Shown here one piece after another: positions 1 to 8,355 of a stretch of 64,000 bases of DNA (positions within the stretch are counted from its first letter, which is position 1; every line of letters begins with the position of its first letter). Made by a program: the position numbers and the translations under genes. The stretch lies in contig NZ_CP066557.1 in the NCBI RefSeq assembly GCF_019186785.1, forward strand, positions 943,334 to 1,007,333, written 5' to 3'. The notes under the pieces were generated by a model. It did no database searches. It was given only the letters and a program-made list of their open reading frames with translations, and was not told where the DNA came from. Source of the DNA: Neoehrlichia mikurensis. Its GTDB lineage: Bacteria; Pseudomonadota; Alphaproteobacteria; Rickettsiales; Anaplasmataceae.

Positions 1-47
1 ATAAAATACATAATTTATATTTAATATGAATTTGATTAAAAAAATTT
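1..47 (+). repeat. Inverted repeat, left arm
   Basis: The reverse complement of bases 1-47 is found exactly at 3704-3750. The match stops after base 47; at the other end it is cut by the window edge. The two arms enclose the 436-codon gene, lipA and tRNA-Arg. Confidence 0.85.
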
Positions 48-627
48 TGTGATATATTAGTTGTTATCTGATACAGAAATATTCTCATATATTTCAATGT
101 TAATGACTATTTATTATAGGTGTTCAATTAGTAATTTATACAAGAAGCTTGTATTATTTTAGTATTATGTACAATTTTTATTGTAAAAAGTATTAATGTA
201 ATAAATTTAAAAATTATTTATATAAAAATTCTATAATTTGCTTTGCTATAAAAGTAAACTTAAGCTATATCTTATAGAGTTAATATAAGAAATTTTTAAC
301 CTATTTAATATTAGTATTTAAATGTTTATAAAAAGAGAATCTTGTAAGTTCTTATAAGTTAATATGAATTAGTAAAACATTTTTTTTACTATTAATAAGT
401 ATTACAAGTTATATCGATATATGATAAATAACAATTTTTTAATAAAATTATAATTTATAGTTAATTATGCATTCTATTATTAGCTTACCATAATTAATAT
501 AGGGATATGGGATACATTTAATATAAAGTTTATGTATTAAATTTTTTAATATAACATAACTTTTAATTTACTATATTTATAAATTTATTGTCTTTATTAT
601 AACTAGTTAATTATTGAGTATAAGCTA
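1..627. other. AT-rich non-coding stretch at window edge
   Basis: I see no gene on either strand. Positions 1-47 are one arm of an exact inverted repeat whose other arm is 3704-3750. Because the repeat reaches base 1 it may continue outside the window. The rest is AT-rich spacer upstream of the 436-codon gene, with no clear promoter that I would defend. Confidence 0.6.
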
Positions 628-1938
628 ATGATTAAGAATATAGAAATCAATAGTAACACTAAAGAGAGTGATTTTAAATTTTTAGATGAAATGATGTTAA
701 AGAATTTACAACCTAATAACGATGAAAATAATGATAGTTATAAAGCATTAGGTAAAATTAGATTAGAAGATTTACAACTGCAAGAATGTATTTCAGAACT
801 TGAAAAGAAAATTAAAGAACTTGCACAAGAAAAAAATAAGTTTGTATTTCAAGAACATGAAAATGATGTAAAACCAGAAGATAAGTATCAAAATGACCAG
901 AATTTAAAATTAGAAGAGCTTATTGTAGATCAAGAGCAGCAAGTTAAAAAATCTATAATACAAAAAATATTGGATTTTTTAGAGGAATTTTATCTTGAGA
1001 TTGATAATGTAAATGTAAATAACATAGAATTTTTTAGATTTAAAAAAAAACAAAGCTTTATAGAATCCATGATTTCTTTTTTGAAAAAGTGTTTGCTCCA
1101 AGGGAATGCAATTAATATCAAACAATTATTGGAACAGCAAATTAGAGAATTAGAATTAGAATTAGATAAAGAATTAAATCCTGCATTACATAAGTTAATA
1201 CAAGAAAGATTATTATTATTACGTCAAATTCATATGATAGGATTAAAATCTGGACTAAATGCAGATACTTTTTTAAAATTTTTATTAATTTCTAGTATTT
1301 CTAATCTTGCTATTGATGTACAAAAACAACTAATATACGATAAAGAAGATAAAAATTTTTCTCAAGATCATATTTCAAGAAATGAAAAAAGTAATGTTCA
1401 TAATCGTGAAAAAGTAAGTCATGCAAGTGATAACCATTATGAATATAGTATATCAAATATTTCTATTATTAACAATGATATACCAGGAGTTTATATAGGA
1501 AAGATTAATGTAATATCTTATAAAAAAAATGATTATTTTTTAAATCATTCTTTACATAGTGAAAATGTGTTGCAATTTCAAGAAATTACTGTGCAAAAAT
1601 TTATAAAACAAGTATTGGATTTTTTTGCAATAAAATTACAAACAATAGCTGACATGCTTTACTTGAATCATCCTTTAGGTGATGTAAAAATAGCAAAGGC
1701 ATCACACAATATTTATGATAATAAGGTATCGTGTAATATTTTGCATAGTGATTATATTGTGCATAATAATTATCTTTATGATATGAATAAATATCATGTA
1801 AATTATAATAATAATAAGGATGTAAATCATACTAGCAGCGCACATATGCATGGTTGTACATGCTGTAGTTTATTAGAGGAAGTAAGAATTGATTGTGTAC
1901 AAATACAAGCGAATCAAAAAAATGTAGTTGTGATGTGA
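628..1938 (+). CDS. Hypothetical coiled-coil protein, 436 aa
   Basis: I do not recognise this protein. It is very hydrophilic, with no signal peptide and no convincing membrane segment. Residues about 50-125 and 165-195 are rich in Glu, Lys, Gln and Leu with heptad-like spacing, suggesting coiled coils (LQLQECISELEKKIKELAQE; QIRELELELDKELN). The C-terminal third is rich in Asn, His and Tyr and has a Cys/His cluster (HMHGCTCCS) near residue 415. Start is the first ATG after an in-frame stop region; there is no strong ribosome binding site. A short decayed copy of codons about 73-95 lies at 3974-4049, so the gene or its surroundings took part in a duplication. It is likely an Ehrlichia lineage-specific protein; secretion as an effector is possible but not shown by the sequence. 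Confidence 0.75.
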   Translation: MIKNIEINSNTKESDFKFLDEMMLKNLQPNNDENNDSYKALGKIRLEDLQLQECISELEKKIKELAQEKNKFVFQEHENDVKPEDKYQNDQNLKLEELIVDQEQQVKKSIIQKILDFLEEFYLEIDNVNVNNIEFFRFKKKQSFIESMISFLKKCLLQGNAINIKQLLEQQIRELELELDKELNPALHKLIQERLLLLRQIHMIGLKSGLNADTFLKFLLISSISNLAIDVQKQLIYDKEDKNFSQDHISRNEKSNVHNREKVSHASDNHYEYSISNISIINNDIPGVYIGKINVISYKKNDYFLNHSLHSENVLQFQEITVQKFIKQVLDFFAIKLQTIADMLYLNHPLGDVKIAKASHNIYDNKVSCNILHSDYIVHNNYLYDMNKYHVNYNNNKDVNHTSSAHMHGCTCCSLLEEVRIDCVQIQANQKNVVVM

Positions 1939-2535
1939 TATTAAAAAATTTAATTTTTTCTTTATAAATTAATTTTAATGTATAATGCAAATATTTGCAT
2001 TATTATCTTTCTTTAGAAAGAAGTAATAATAGCTATAGATAGATGTCTATAAATAAGTTGTTAATAAATTTTTCCTATGGTTTATAGGTCATTGGTTGAT
2101 TATACAATATTTGGATACATTAGTAATTTAGCTGCAGTGCTATCTATTTGCGTATTGTACATATTAGCTTAATATTGTTTACTTTATGTTATTACATATC
2201 TGTTTATATTTTTACTGTTAATAATTGGCACTATTAATGTTTTTTGATTATGTTAAGCTAGGTACATTACATTCAAGTTAATCGAATGTATAAATTAAAT
2301 TTACACTAACCGATAAAACCATATATTTAATTAATAAGTTGATCAACTGTAACGTAAATCTTTGTAAGATATTATATATTTGTTTGAAAAAACTTTAATG
2401 TATATAACTTTTGACTAAAAAAAATTGTTCATTATACAAATTATGATGCTTTGAGTAATGATGGGGATAAGGTATTATAATTGACAAATATTGTTATATT
2501 AGCTAATTTGTTATTACGATGTAACAGTTAAATAC
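1939..2535. other. Intergenic spacer with one hairpin
   Basis: No gene seen. An imperfect hairpin at about 1999-2030 (arms resembling TTATTATCTTTCT and AGAAAGAAGTAATAA) lies just past the preceding gene and could end its transcript, although no clear T-run follows. The rest is AT-rich sequence upstream of lipA. Confidence 0.5.
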
Positions 2536-3420
2536 ATGAAAAGTAAACCTGATTGGTTAAAGGTAAAAATGCCTCAAGGTGAGGTTTTTTATAGAACTAG
2601 TAATTTAATGAAACTTTATAAACTTAATACAGTATGTGAGGAAGCTGCTTGTCCAAATATTGGTGAATGTTGGAATAAACGTCATGCTACAGTTATGATT
2701 TTAGGATCCGTATGTACTAGAGCATGTGCATTCTGTAATGTTACAACAGGCATTCCTGATAAGTTAGATATTCATGAACCTGAAAGATTGGCTGCTGCTA
2801 TTAGTGTGCTTAATCTTAAACATATTGTTATTACATCTGTTGACAGAGATGATCTTCCTGATGGAGGTGCTGAACATTTTGTTAAGTGTATAGATGAAAT
2901 AAGGAAAAGAGATAGTAATATTACAATAGAAATTTTAACTCCGGATTTTTTAAATAAACCACATGCAATAAATATTATTGCTTCATCTTTGCCTGACGTA
3001 TACAATCATAATATAGAGACAGTGCCCAGGTTATATGCTAAAGTTAGGCCTAGGGCTAGATATTTTCACTCTTTACATTTGCTCAAAATGATAAAAGAAA
3101 AAAATCCTACGATATTTACCAAATCTGGATTAATGGTAGGATTAGGAGAGTTAAAAGAAGAGGTATATCAAGTAATGGATGATCTCAGAGCAGCTAATGT
3201 TGATTTTATTACTATTGGTCAGTATTTACAACCCACGGAAAAGCATATAAAGGTAGATCGTTATGTTACACCTCAAGAATTTGATCATTATAAGTATATG
3301 GCTTATGCTAAGGGATTCTCAATGGTTGCTTCAAGCCCATTAACTAGGTCATCTTATCATGCTGAGGAAGATTTTGAACAATTAAGAAAGAATAGAATGA
3401 GAATAGATAGTAGTATATAA
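2536..3420 (+). CDS. lipA: Lipoyl synthase LipA
   Basis: Radical-SAM enzyme that inserts two sulfur atoms into octanoyl groups on lipoyl domains of 2-oxoacid dehydrogenases and GcvH, in the cytoplasm. The N-terminal auxiliary cluster cysteines are C34, C39 and C45 ([12 protein letters not shown]), and the radical-SAM motif CxxxCxxC is C60, C64 and C67. The C-terminal RSSYHAEE carries the conserved serine region of the family. At 294 aa it is a normal length. The stop codon is only 5 nt before the tRNA-Arg gene, suggesting a shared transcript. It fits with lpdA in this window, which encodes a lipoyl-dependent complex component. Confidence 0.97.
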   Translation: MKSKPDWLKVKMPQGEVFYRTSNLMKLYKLNTVCEEAACPNIGECWNKRHATVMILGSVCTRACAFCNVTTGIPDKLDIHEPERLAAAISVLNLKHIVITSVDRDDLPDGGAEHFVKCIDEIRKRDSNITIEILTPDFLNKPHAINIIASSLPDVYNHNIETVPRLYAKVRPRARYFHSLHLLKMIKEKNPTIFTKSGLMVGLGELKEEVYQVMDDLRAANVDFITIGQYLQPTEKHIKVDRYVTPQEFDHYKYMAYAKGFSMVASSPLTRSSYHAEEDFEQLRKNRMRIDSSI

Positions 3421-3425
3421 CATTT

Positions 3426-3499
3426 GCACTTATAGCTCAGGTGGATAGAGCATTACTTTCCGGAAGTAAAAGTCGCAGGTTCAAGTCCTGCTAAGTGCA
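3426..3499 (+). tRNA. tRNA-Arg (anticodon CCG)
   Basis: A 74-nt cloverleaf can be drawn: acceptor GCACTTA pairs with TAAGTGC, D-stem GCTC/GAGC, anticodon stem TTACT/AGTAA around loop TTCCGGA (anticodon CCG, reading CGG), T-stem GCAGG/CCTGC around TTCAAGT, discriminator A. CCA is not encoded. It lies 5 nt after lipA on the same strand. Confidence 0.97.
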
Positions 3500-3703
3500 C
3501 TTTCAGTATAAGCGTGTTTTTATTAGTATTTTTTTTATATAATGAGATTCTGTAAATAGAATGAATTTATACAAGTCTCAATAAAAAGTTACATTTAACT
3601 ATAATCATTATAATAAGTCTATACACTTTAGAAAAAAATATGTTAAACACTTTTTACTTAAAAAAGCTTAATTATTAAAAATATAAATATGACAATCTTC
3701 GGT

Positions 3704-3750
3704 AAATTTTTTTAATCAAATTCATATTAAATATAAATTATGTATTTTAT
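3704..3750 (-). repeat. Inverted repeat, right arm
   Basis: Exact reverse complement of bases 1-47. Inner flanks differ (CTTCGGT here), so the interior boundary is sharp; the outer boundary cannot be placed because the partner is cut by the window edge. Confidence 0.85.
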
Positions 3751-3973
3751 TACATTACTTTTGAATAAAAAACACAATATTCTAACGTATATGTTTATGT
3801 AAATATCATTAAAAGAGATCTTTAAAAATTTAATTTTTATAATTTATTTAGCATTAATAATATAATATTATGTTGTATTAACAATGCCTTATAGTAATGA
3901 ATATATTACTCTTTACAAGTTCAGGAATATAATTAAAAAGTAATAATAAGAAATATAATAGTCAATCTATTAT

Positions 3974-4049
3974 AATAAGCTTCAAGGAACTCCTTAATGA
4001 TGTCAAATTAGAAGATAAATATCAAAATGATTAGAATTTAAAATTTAAA
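3974..4049 (+). pseudogene. Decayed fragment of the 436-codon gene
   Basis: Translation gives NDVKLEDKYQND, stop, NLKFKK, against NDVKPEDKYQNDQNLKLEE in the intact gene at about 845-912. A glutamine codon has become TAG, and the similarity fades on both sides. It has the same orientation as the source. It is a partial copy that has drifted and has no coding potential. Confidence 0.75.
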
Positions 4050-4231
4050 AAAATAAATACTTAGTCTAATTGCTACGCAATAGATCTCTTGATCTGTCTC
4101 TTAATCTGTAATTATTTAACACATATAACTTTAAAAACCTCTAATAACATATAATTGGACTTCTAAATATATTGCTTTAAATGACATGATTGAGTACTTA
4201 ATATATGTGTGTATGTGCGTTATTTTACAGT

Positions 4232-4332
4232 ATTATATAAAATTACTTTAAGAGATAGTATTTATACTATTAATATTGATTTATTACTAATAAAATACTA
4301 TATCGTAAAAGTAATTCTGTAAATTATATAAT
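4232..4332. repeat. Imperfect 100-bp palindrome
   Basis: The left arm 4232-4263 and the right arm 4293-4332 are complementary apart from small insertions and mismatches: ATTATATAA pairs with TTATATAAT at the ends, and both arms share AATTACTTT and ATAGTATTT in inverted sense. The loop is about 30 nt. It could be a small relic element or a transcript structure; no function is visible. Confidence 0.55.
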
Positions 4333-4809
4333 GGTTAATGGAGGCATGTAGTAATATAATATGTTTTATGTAATGTTATTATATACAATTATAGCTAATA
4401 TGTTTATAACGTTGTTATTTTATAGTTAATTAAGTATATTTGTATTACCTAATAATGAATAATAAAGTAGCAATGTAATATTGGGTTGACTAATTGAGTA
4501 TAGTGATCTTTATTGTTGTGTTTGCTGGTTTAATTAGTAAATACTTTTGTTAATGTGTTTAAGAGAACAATATAAATTAGTGGTAAGAGTATGACTTACT
4601 CTGTAATGTATTAACATTTTTGTCCATTGTTTAAGTATTATATGATATGTTACTTATATGTTCATATTTTGTTATTGTGTGAATAACATTGATATTTAAT
4701 TTAGGATATATAGTTAAAATTGTAGTCTATATAGTAAAATTACTAGTAATGATTACATGTACTTAATTTTTATGTATTATTCACATAATGTTTTTTAGGA
4801 GGATTTTCA

Positions 4810-5424
4810 ATGTTTAACTTAATGCCATTGCCTTATGATAATTTAGAGCCATATATTAGCGCTAAAATTTTAGATTATCACTATAATAAGCATCATAAAG
4901 GATATGTAAATAACTTGAATAAGTTAGTGCAAGGTACAGAATTTCAAGATTTATCAAACGTAGATTTAGAAAATATTATAAAGCGCTCTTATAATAATGG
5001 TGCTAAAGCAATATTTAATAATGCCGGCCAGGTATGGAACCATGATTTTTACTGGCAATCTATGAAAAAAAATGGTGGAGGAAATCCAGAAGGACAATTG
5101 GCAGATAAAATTAGTGCTGATTTTGGTAGTATTGAAGAATTTATAAATATTTTTTCTGCAAGTGGACAAAGTCAGTTTGGTAGTGGTTGGACATGGCTAA
5201 TATATGATATAAGTGATGATAAATTAAAGGTTATAAGTACTTCTAATGCTGATTCTCCATTATTATATGATAATCAATATCCGCTCATTACTATGGATGT
5301 GTGGGAACATGCTTATTACTTAGATTATTTTAATGTTCGTGCAAATTATATAGAAGTATTTTTAAAAAATCTTGTTAATTGGGAGTTTGCTTTGCAAAGG
5401 TTACAAAATTATCCAAGTAAATAA
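4810..5424 (+). CDS. sodB: Superoxide dismutase [Fe], SodB
   Basis: Converts superoxide to hydrogen peroxide and oxygen. The 204-aa protein has the Fe/Mn-SOD fold in order; metal ligands are predicted as H24 (DYHYNKHH), H78 (WNHDFYW), D163 and H167 (MDVWEHAYYLDY). The length and GGGNPEGQLADKI fit the Fe-type. The start has an excellent ribosome binding site (AGGAGG 8 nt upstream), unusual in this window. In Ehrlichia and Anaplasma sodB heads the virB3-virB4-virB6 gene block and is reported to be co-transcribed with it; the spacing here, 106 bp to virB3 on the same strand, agrees. No signal peptide is seen. Confidence 0.97.
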   Translation: MFNLMPLPYDNLEPYISAKILDYHYNKHHKGYVNNLNKLVQGTEFQDLSNVDLENIIKRSYNNGAKAIFNNAGQVWNHDFYWQSMKKNGGGNPEGQLADKISADFGSIEEFINIFSASGQSQFGSGWTWLIYDISDDKLKVISTSNADSPLLYDNQYPLITMDVWEHAYYLDYFNVRANYIEVFLKNLVNWEFALQRLQNYPSK

Positions 5425-5453
5425 TATATGTAATATTTTAATTATTGCATATA
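5425..5453 (+). terminator. Hairpin between sodB and virB3
   Basis: TATATGTAATA, loop TTTTAAT, TATTGCATATA: an 11-bp stem with one U-G pair directly after the sodB stop codon. No run of T follows immediately, so it may be a weak terminator, an attenuator or an mRNA-end stabiliser separating sodB from the virB genes. Confidence 0.45.
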
Positions 5454-5530
5454 GTATTGTCTAAAAAATTAATGTTTTGATAATTTTTTTTTGTTAGGGT
5501 AGAAGAATTGTAGATGCTATAAGTTAGGGT

Positions 5531-5830
5531 ATGTTTATGTCTGGTGGTGTGAAAGCTGATCAATTGTTTAAAGGATTAACTAGACCAACAATGCTTTTCG
5601 GGGTAAGTTATACATTTGCTATATTAAATTTTATGATTTGTATCATGATATTTATGTATAGTAATGATTTTAGAGTTCTTTTAATATTAGGTCCTGGTAT
5701 ACATGGTATAGGATATTTAGCCTCAGCAAAAGATCCTTTATTTCTGGATTTATTTATAATAAAAATGCAGAAATGTAGTAAGTGTCTTAATCGTTTTTAT
5801 CATAATGCAAATTCTTATGATGTAATGTAA
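5531..5830 (+). CDS. virB3: Type IV secretion protein VirB3
   Basis: Small inner-membrane component of the VirB/D4 secretion channel that works with the VirB4 ATPase. The 99-aa protein has the VirB3 layout: a short N-terminal GLTRPTMLFGVSY segment and hydrophobic segments at about residues 22-43 and 48-65. There are two near ATGs (5531, 5537); neither has a strong ribosome binding site. Its stop overlaps the virB4 start (TAATG), indicating translational coupling. Gene order sodB-virB3-virB4 supports the call. Confidence 0.93.
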   Translation: MFMSGGVKADQLFKGLTRPTMLFGVSYTFAILNFMICIMIFMYSNDFRVLLILGPGIHGIGYLASAKDPLFLDLFIIKMQKCSKCLNRFYHNANSYDVM

Positions 5831-8235
5831 TGTTGAAGTTGGGTGCAGTAACAACAAGAAAAAAAAAAGTTATATCAAGAGAGTATCACGCATCTAATTT
5901 TATTCCTTACTTAGAGTATTGGAATGATACTACCTTAATGATGAAAGATGGATCAATGTTGAAAGTGATCAAATTGTCAGGTTATGCTTTTGAAACTGCT
6001 GATGATGAAGATTTATCAATTCAAAATTCGATTCGTAATCAAATGCTAAGGAGTATATCATCATCATCTTTTGGGTTGTATTTTCATATAATTAGAAGAA
6101 GAAAAAGTGCGTTTATAGAAGAATTTGCAAAAAGTAAATTTTCTAATAGTTTTGCCAATTATGTTAATGTAAAATGGAAAGAAAAGCACTCTACTAGACA
6201 ATCTTTTACTAATGATTTGTATATTACAATAATTAGAGAAGTTGGAAAGAAGGGGACAGAATTTATATCCAATTTATTACAAAAATTTGGTAAAGTAGGT
6301 GGGTCACAAGAAAATTGGGAGCATGATTTACGTGCTATTTATGAGGATTTGGATGAAGTTACAAATAGAATTGTAACTAGTTTGCGTAATTATTTACCCA
6401 AGGTATTAGGCATAAGAGAAAATTCTATGGGTGCATTTTCAGAAATAGCAGAATTTCTATTGCAGATTATAAATTGTGGTACTATAAACAATGTTTCTGC
6501 TGTAGCAACTGATATTTCAAGATATTTGCCTATGCATAGGTTATATTTTGGGCATAAAATAATACAAATTGTTACGCATAATGAATCAAAATATGCAGGG
6601 TTGATTAGCTTAAAAGAATATGGTCAAACTACTTCAGCTGGTATGTTAGATGCATTTTTACAATTACCTTACGAATTTATTATAACGCAATCTTTTCAGT
6701 TTACAAATAGACAAAGCGCAATTACTAAAATGCAGATTCAACAAAATCGTATGATACAAGCTGCAGATAAGGCGGTGTCTCAAGTTATGGAAATCACTCA
6801 GGCTTTAGATGATGCAATGAGTGGAAGAATAGCTTTTGGATTACATCATTTAACAGTTTTATGTATAGAGAGAAATGTAAAAAATCTTGAAAATGCGCTT
6901 TCGTTAGTAGAATCTGAATTATTAAATTGTGGTGTCTATCCTGTTAGGGAAAAAGTAAATTTAGAACCAGCATTTTGGGCGCAGTTGCCTGGTAATTTTG
7001 GATATGTAGTTCGTAAGGCAGTTATTAGTACGTTAAATATGGCTGGGTTTGCATCTCAACATAATTATCCTACTGGTCAAAAGTTTAATAATCATTGGGG
7101 AGAAGCAGTTACTGTATTTGATACAACTTCTGGAACTCCATTTTTCTTTAATTTTCATATTCGTGATGTTGGCCATACTGCGATTATTGGTCCTACTGGT
7201 GGTGGTAAAACAGTATTAATGAATTTTTTATGTACTCAAGCAATGAAATTTTCTCCGAGGATTTTCTTTTTTGATAAAGATCGCGGTGCTGAAATTTTTA
7301 TTAGAGCATTAAATGGAGTATATTCAGTAATAGAACCAAGGAGTCATACAGGATTTAATCCTTTACAAATGGATGATACACCAGATAATAGAACTTTCTT
7401 AATGGAATGGATAAAATCTTTAGTTTCTATATTTATTGATAAATTTACTTCTGAAGATATGGAACGCATTAATGATGCTATTGAAGGAAATTTTAGATTA
7501 AAAAAAGAAGATAGAATATTAAGGAATTTGATTCCTTTTTTGGGATTAGAAGGTCCTGACACTTTATCAGGATGTATATCAATGTGGCATACAGATGGTT
7601 CTCATGCAGCAATTTTTGATAATTCTGAAGATTTAGTAGATTTTACTAAATCGAGAGTTTTTGGATTTGAAATGGGTAATTTATTGAAGGATCCGGTTGC
7701 CCTTGCTCCAGTGCTTTTGTATTTATTTCATAGAATTAGTATTTCTTTAGATGGTACTCCATCTATGATAATTTTAGATGAAGCATGGGCTTTAATTGAC
7801 AATGATGTATTTGCTCCTAAGATTAAAGATTGGTTGAAGGTATTAAGAAAATTAAATACCTTTGTTATATTTGCTACTCAGAGTGTAGAGGATGCAAGCA
7901 AAAGTTCAATCAGTGATACTTTAGTTCAGCAGACAGCAACTCAGATTTTTTTACCGAATTTGAAAGCTACAAGTGCTTATAGAGATGTTTTTATGCTAAC
8001 TGAAAGAGAATATACATTAATAAAACATACAGATCCTAGTACAAGATTTTTTTTAGTAAAGCAAGGGATTAGTGCAGTTGTTGCAAGAATAAATTTAAAA
8101 GGATATGAAGATATAGTTAGTGTTTTATCTGGAAGAGCAGAAACTGTATTAATTTTGCATGATATTATACGAGAAGTTGGTGATGATCCTAATGTTTGGT
8201 TACCTATTTTTTATGAGAAGGTTAAAAATGTTTAA
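5830..8235 (+). CDS. virB4: Type IV secretion ATPase VirB4
   Basis: Inner-membrane-associated ATPase that powers assembly and substrate transfer of the VirB/D4 system. The 801-aa protein carries the N-terminal CagE/TrbE/VirB domain, Walker A GPTGGGKT at about residues 454-461, and Walker B SMIILDEAW at about 646-654, with the downstream FATQSVEDA segment typical of the family. The length is normal. The start overlaps the virB3 stop by one base. Rickettsiales usually have a second virB4 elsewhere, so this is the copy linked to virB3 and virB6. Confidence 0.97.
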   Translation: MLKLGAVTTRKKKVISREYHASNFIPYLEYWNDTTLMMKDGSMLKVIKLSGYAFETADDEDLSIQNSIRNQMLRSISSSSFGLYFHIIRRRKSAFIEEFAKSKFSNSFANYVNVKWKEKHSTRQSFTNDLYITIIREVGKKGTEFISNLLQKFGKVGGSQENWEHDLRAIYEDLDEVTNRIVTSLRNYLPKVLGIRENSMGAFSEIAEFLLQIINCGTINNVSAVATDISRYLPMHRLYFGHKIIQIVTHNESKYAGLISLKEYGQTTSAGMLDAFLQLPYEFIITQSFQFTNRQSAITKMQIQQNRMIQAADKAVSQVMEITQALDDAMSGRIAFGLHHLTVLCIERNVKNLENALSLVESELLNCGVYPVREKVNLEPAFWAQLPGNFGYVVRKAVISTLNMAGFASQHNYPTGQKFNNHWGEAVTVFDTTSGTPFFFNFHIRDVGHTAIIGPTGGGKTVLMNFLCTQAMKFSPRIFFFDKDRGAEIFIRALNGVYSVIEPRSHTGFNPLQMDDTPDNRTFLMEWIKSLVSIFIDKFTSEDMERINDAIEGNFRLKKEDRILRNLIPFLGLEGPDTLSGCISMWHTDGSHAAIFDNSEDLVDFTKSRVFGFEMGNLLKDPVALAPVLLYLFHRISISLDGTPSMIILDEAWALIDNDVFAPKIKDWLKVLRKLNTFVIFATQSVEDASKSSISDTLVQQTATQIFLPNLKATSAYRDVFMLTEREYTLIKHTDPSTRFFLVKQGISAVVARINLKGYEDIVSVLSGRAETVLILHDIIREVGDDPNVWLPIFYEKVKNV

Positions 8236-8344
8236 GATCATAGAAGATAATATGTTGGGTTTGAGTGTGAATAACATTAGTAGCATATATAATAAATCAC
8301 GAAATAATGCATGCATTATTAAAAAATTCATCTATTTTGTATAA
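8228..8344 (+). CDS. Possible 38-aa ORF between virB4 and virB6-1
   Basis: An ATG at 8228, inside the virB4 stop region, opens 38 codons (MFKIIEDNMLGL...IYFV). The sequence around it (AGAAGGTTAAAAATGTTTAA) is nearly repeated at the virB6-1 start (AGAAGGTTAATAATGTTTAA, 8344-8363), so it may be a duplicated translation start region rather than a gene. I do not recognise the peptide. It contains an 18-bp perfect palindrome at 8303-8320. Confidence 0.25.
   Translation: MFKIIEDNMLGLSVNNISSIYNKSRNNACIIKKFIYFV
8303..8320. repeat. 18-bp perfect palindrome
   Basis: AATAATGC followed by ATGCATTATT reads the same on both strands and is followed by AAAAAA. It sits in the 120-bp virB4/virB6-1 gap. It could be a protein-binding site or a weak transcript hairpin. 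Confidence 0.5.
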
Positions 8345-8355
8345 GAAGGTTAATA

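Larger units (their letters stand above)
3500..4809. other. Long non-coding spacer with gene remnant and inverted repeats
   Basis: This 1.3-kb stretch has no intact gene. It holds the right arm of an exact 47-bp inverted repeat (3704-3750), a decayed fragment of the upstream 436-codon gene (about 3974-4049), and an imperfect 100-bp palindrome (4232-4332). The last several hundred bases are AT-rich and must contain the sodB promoter region; a strong ribosome binding site (AGGAGG) sits at 4797-4802. Confidence 0.6.
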
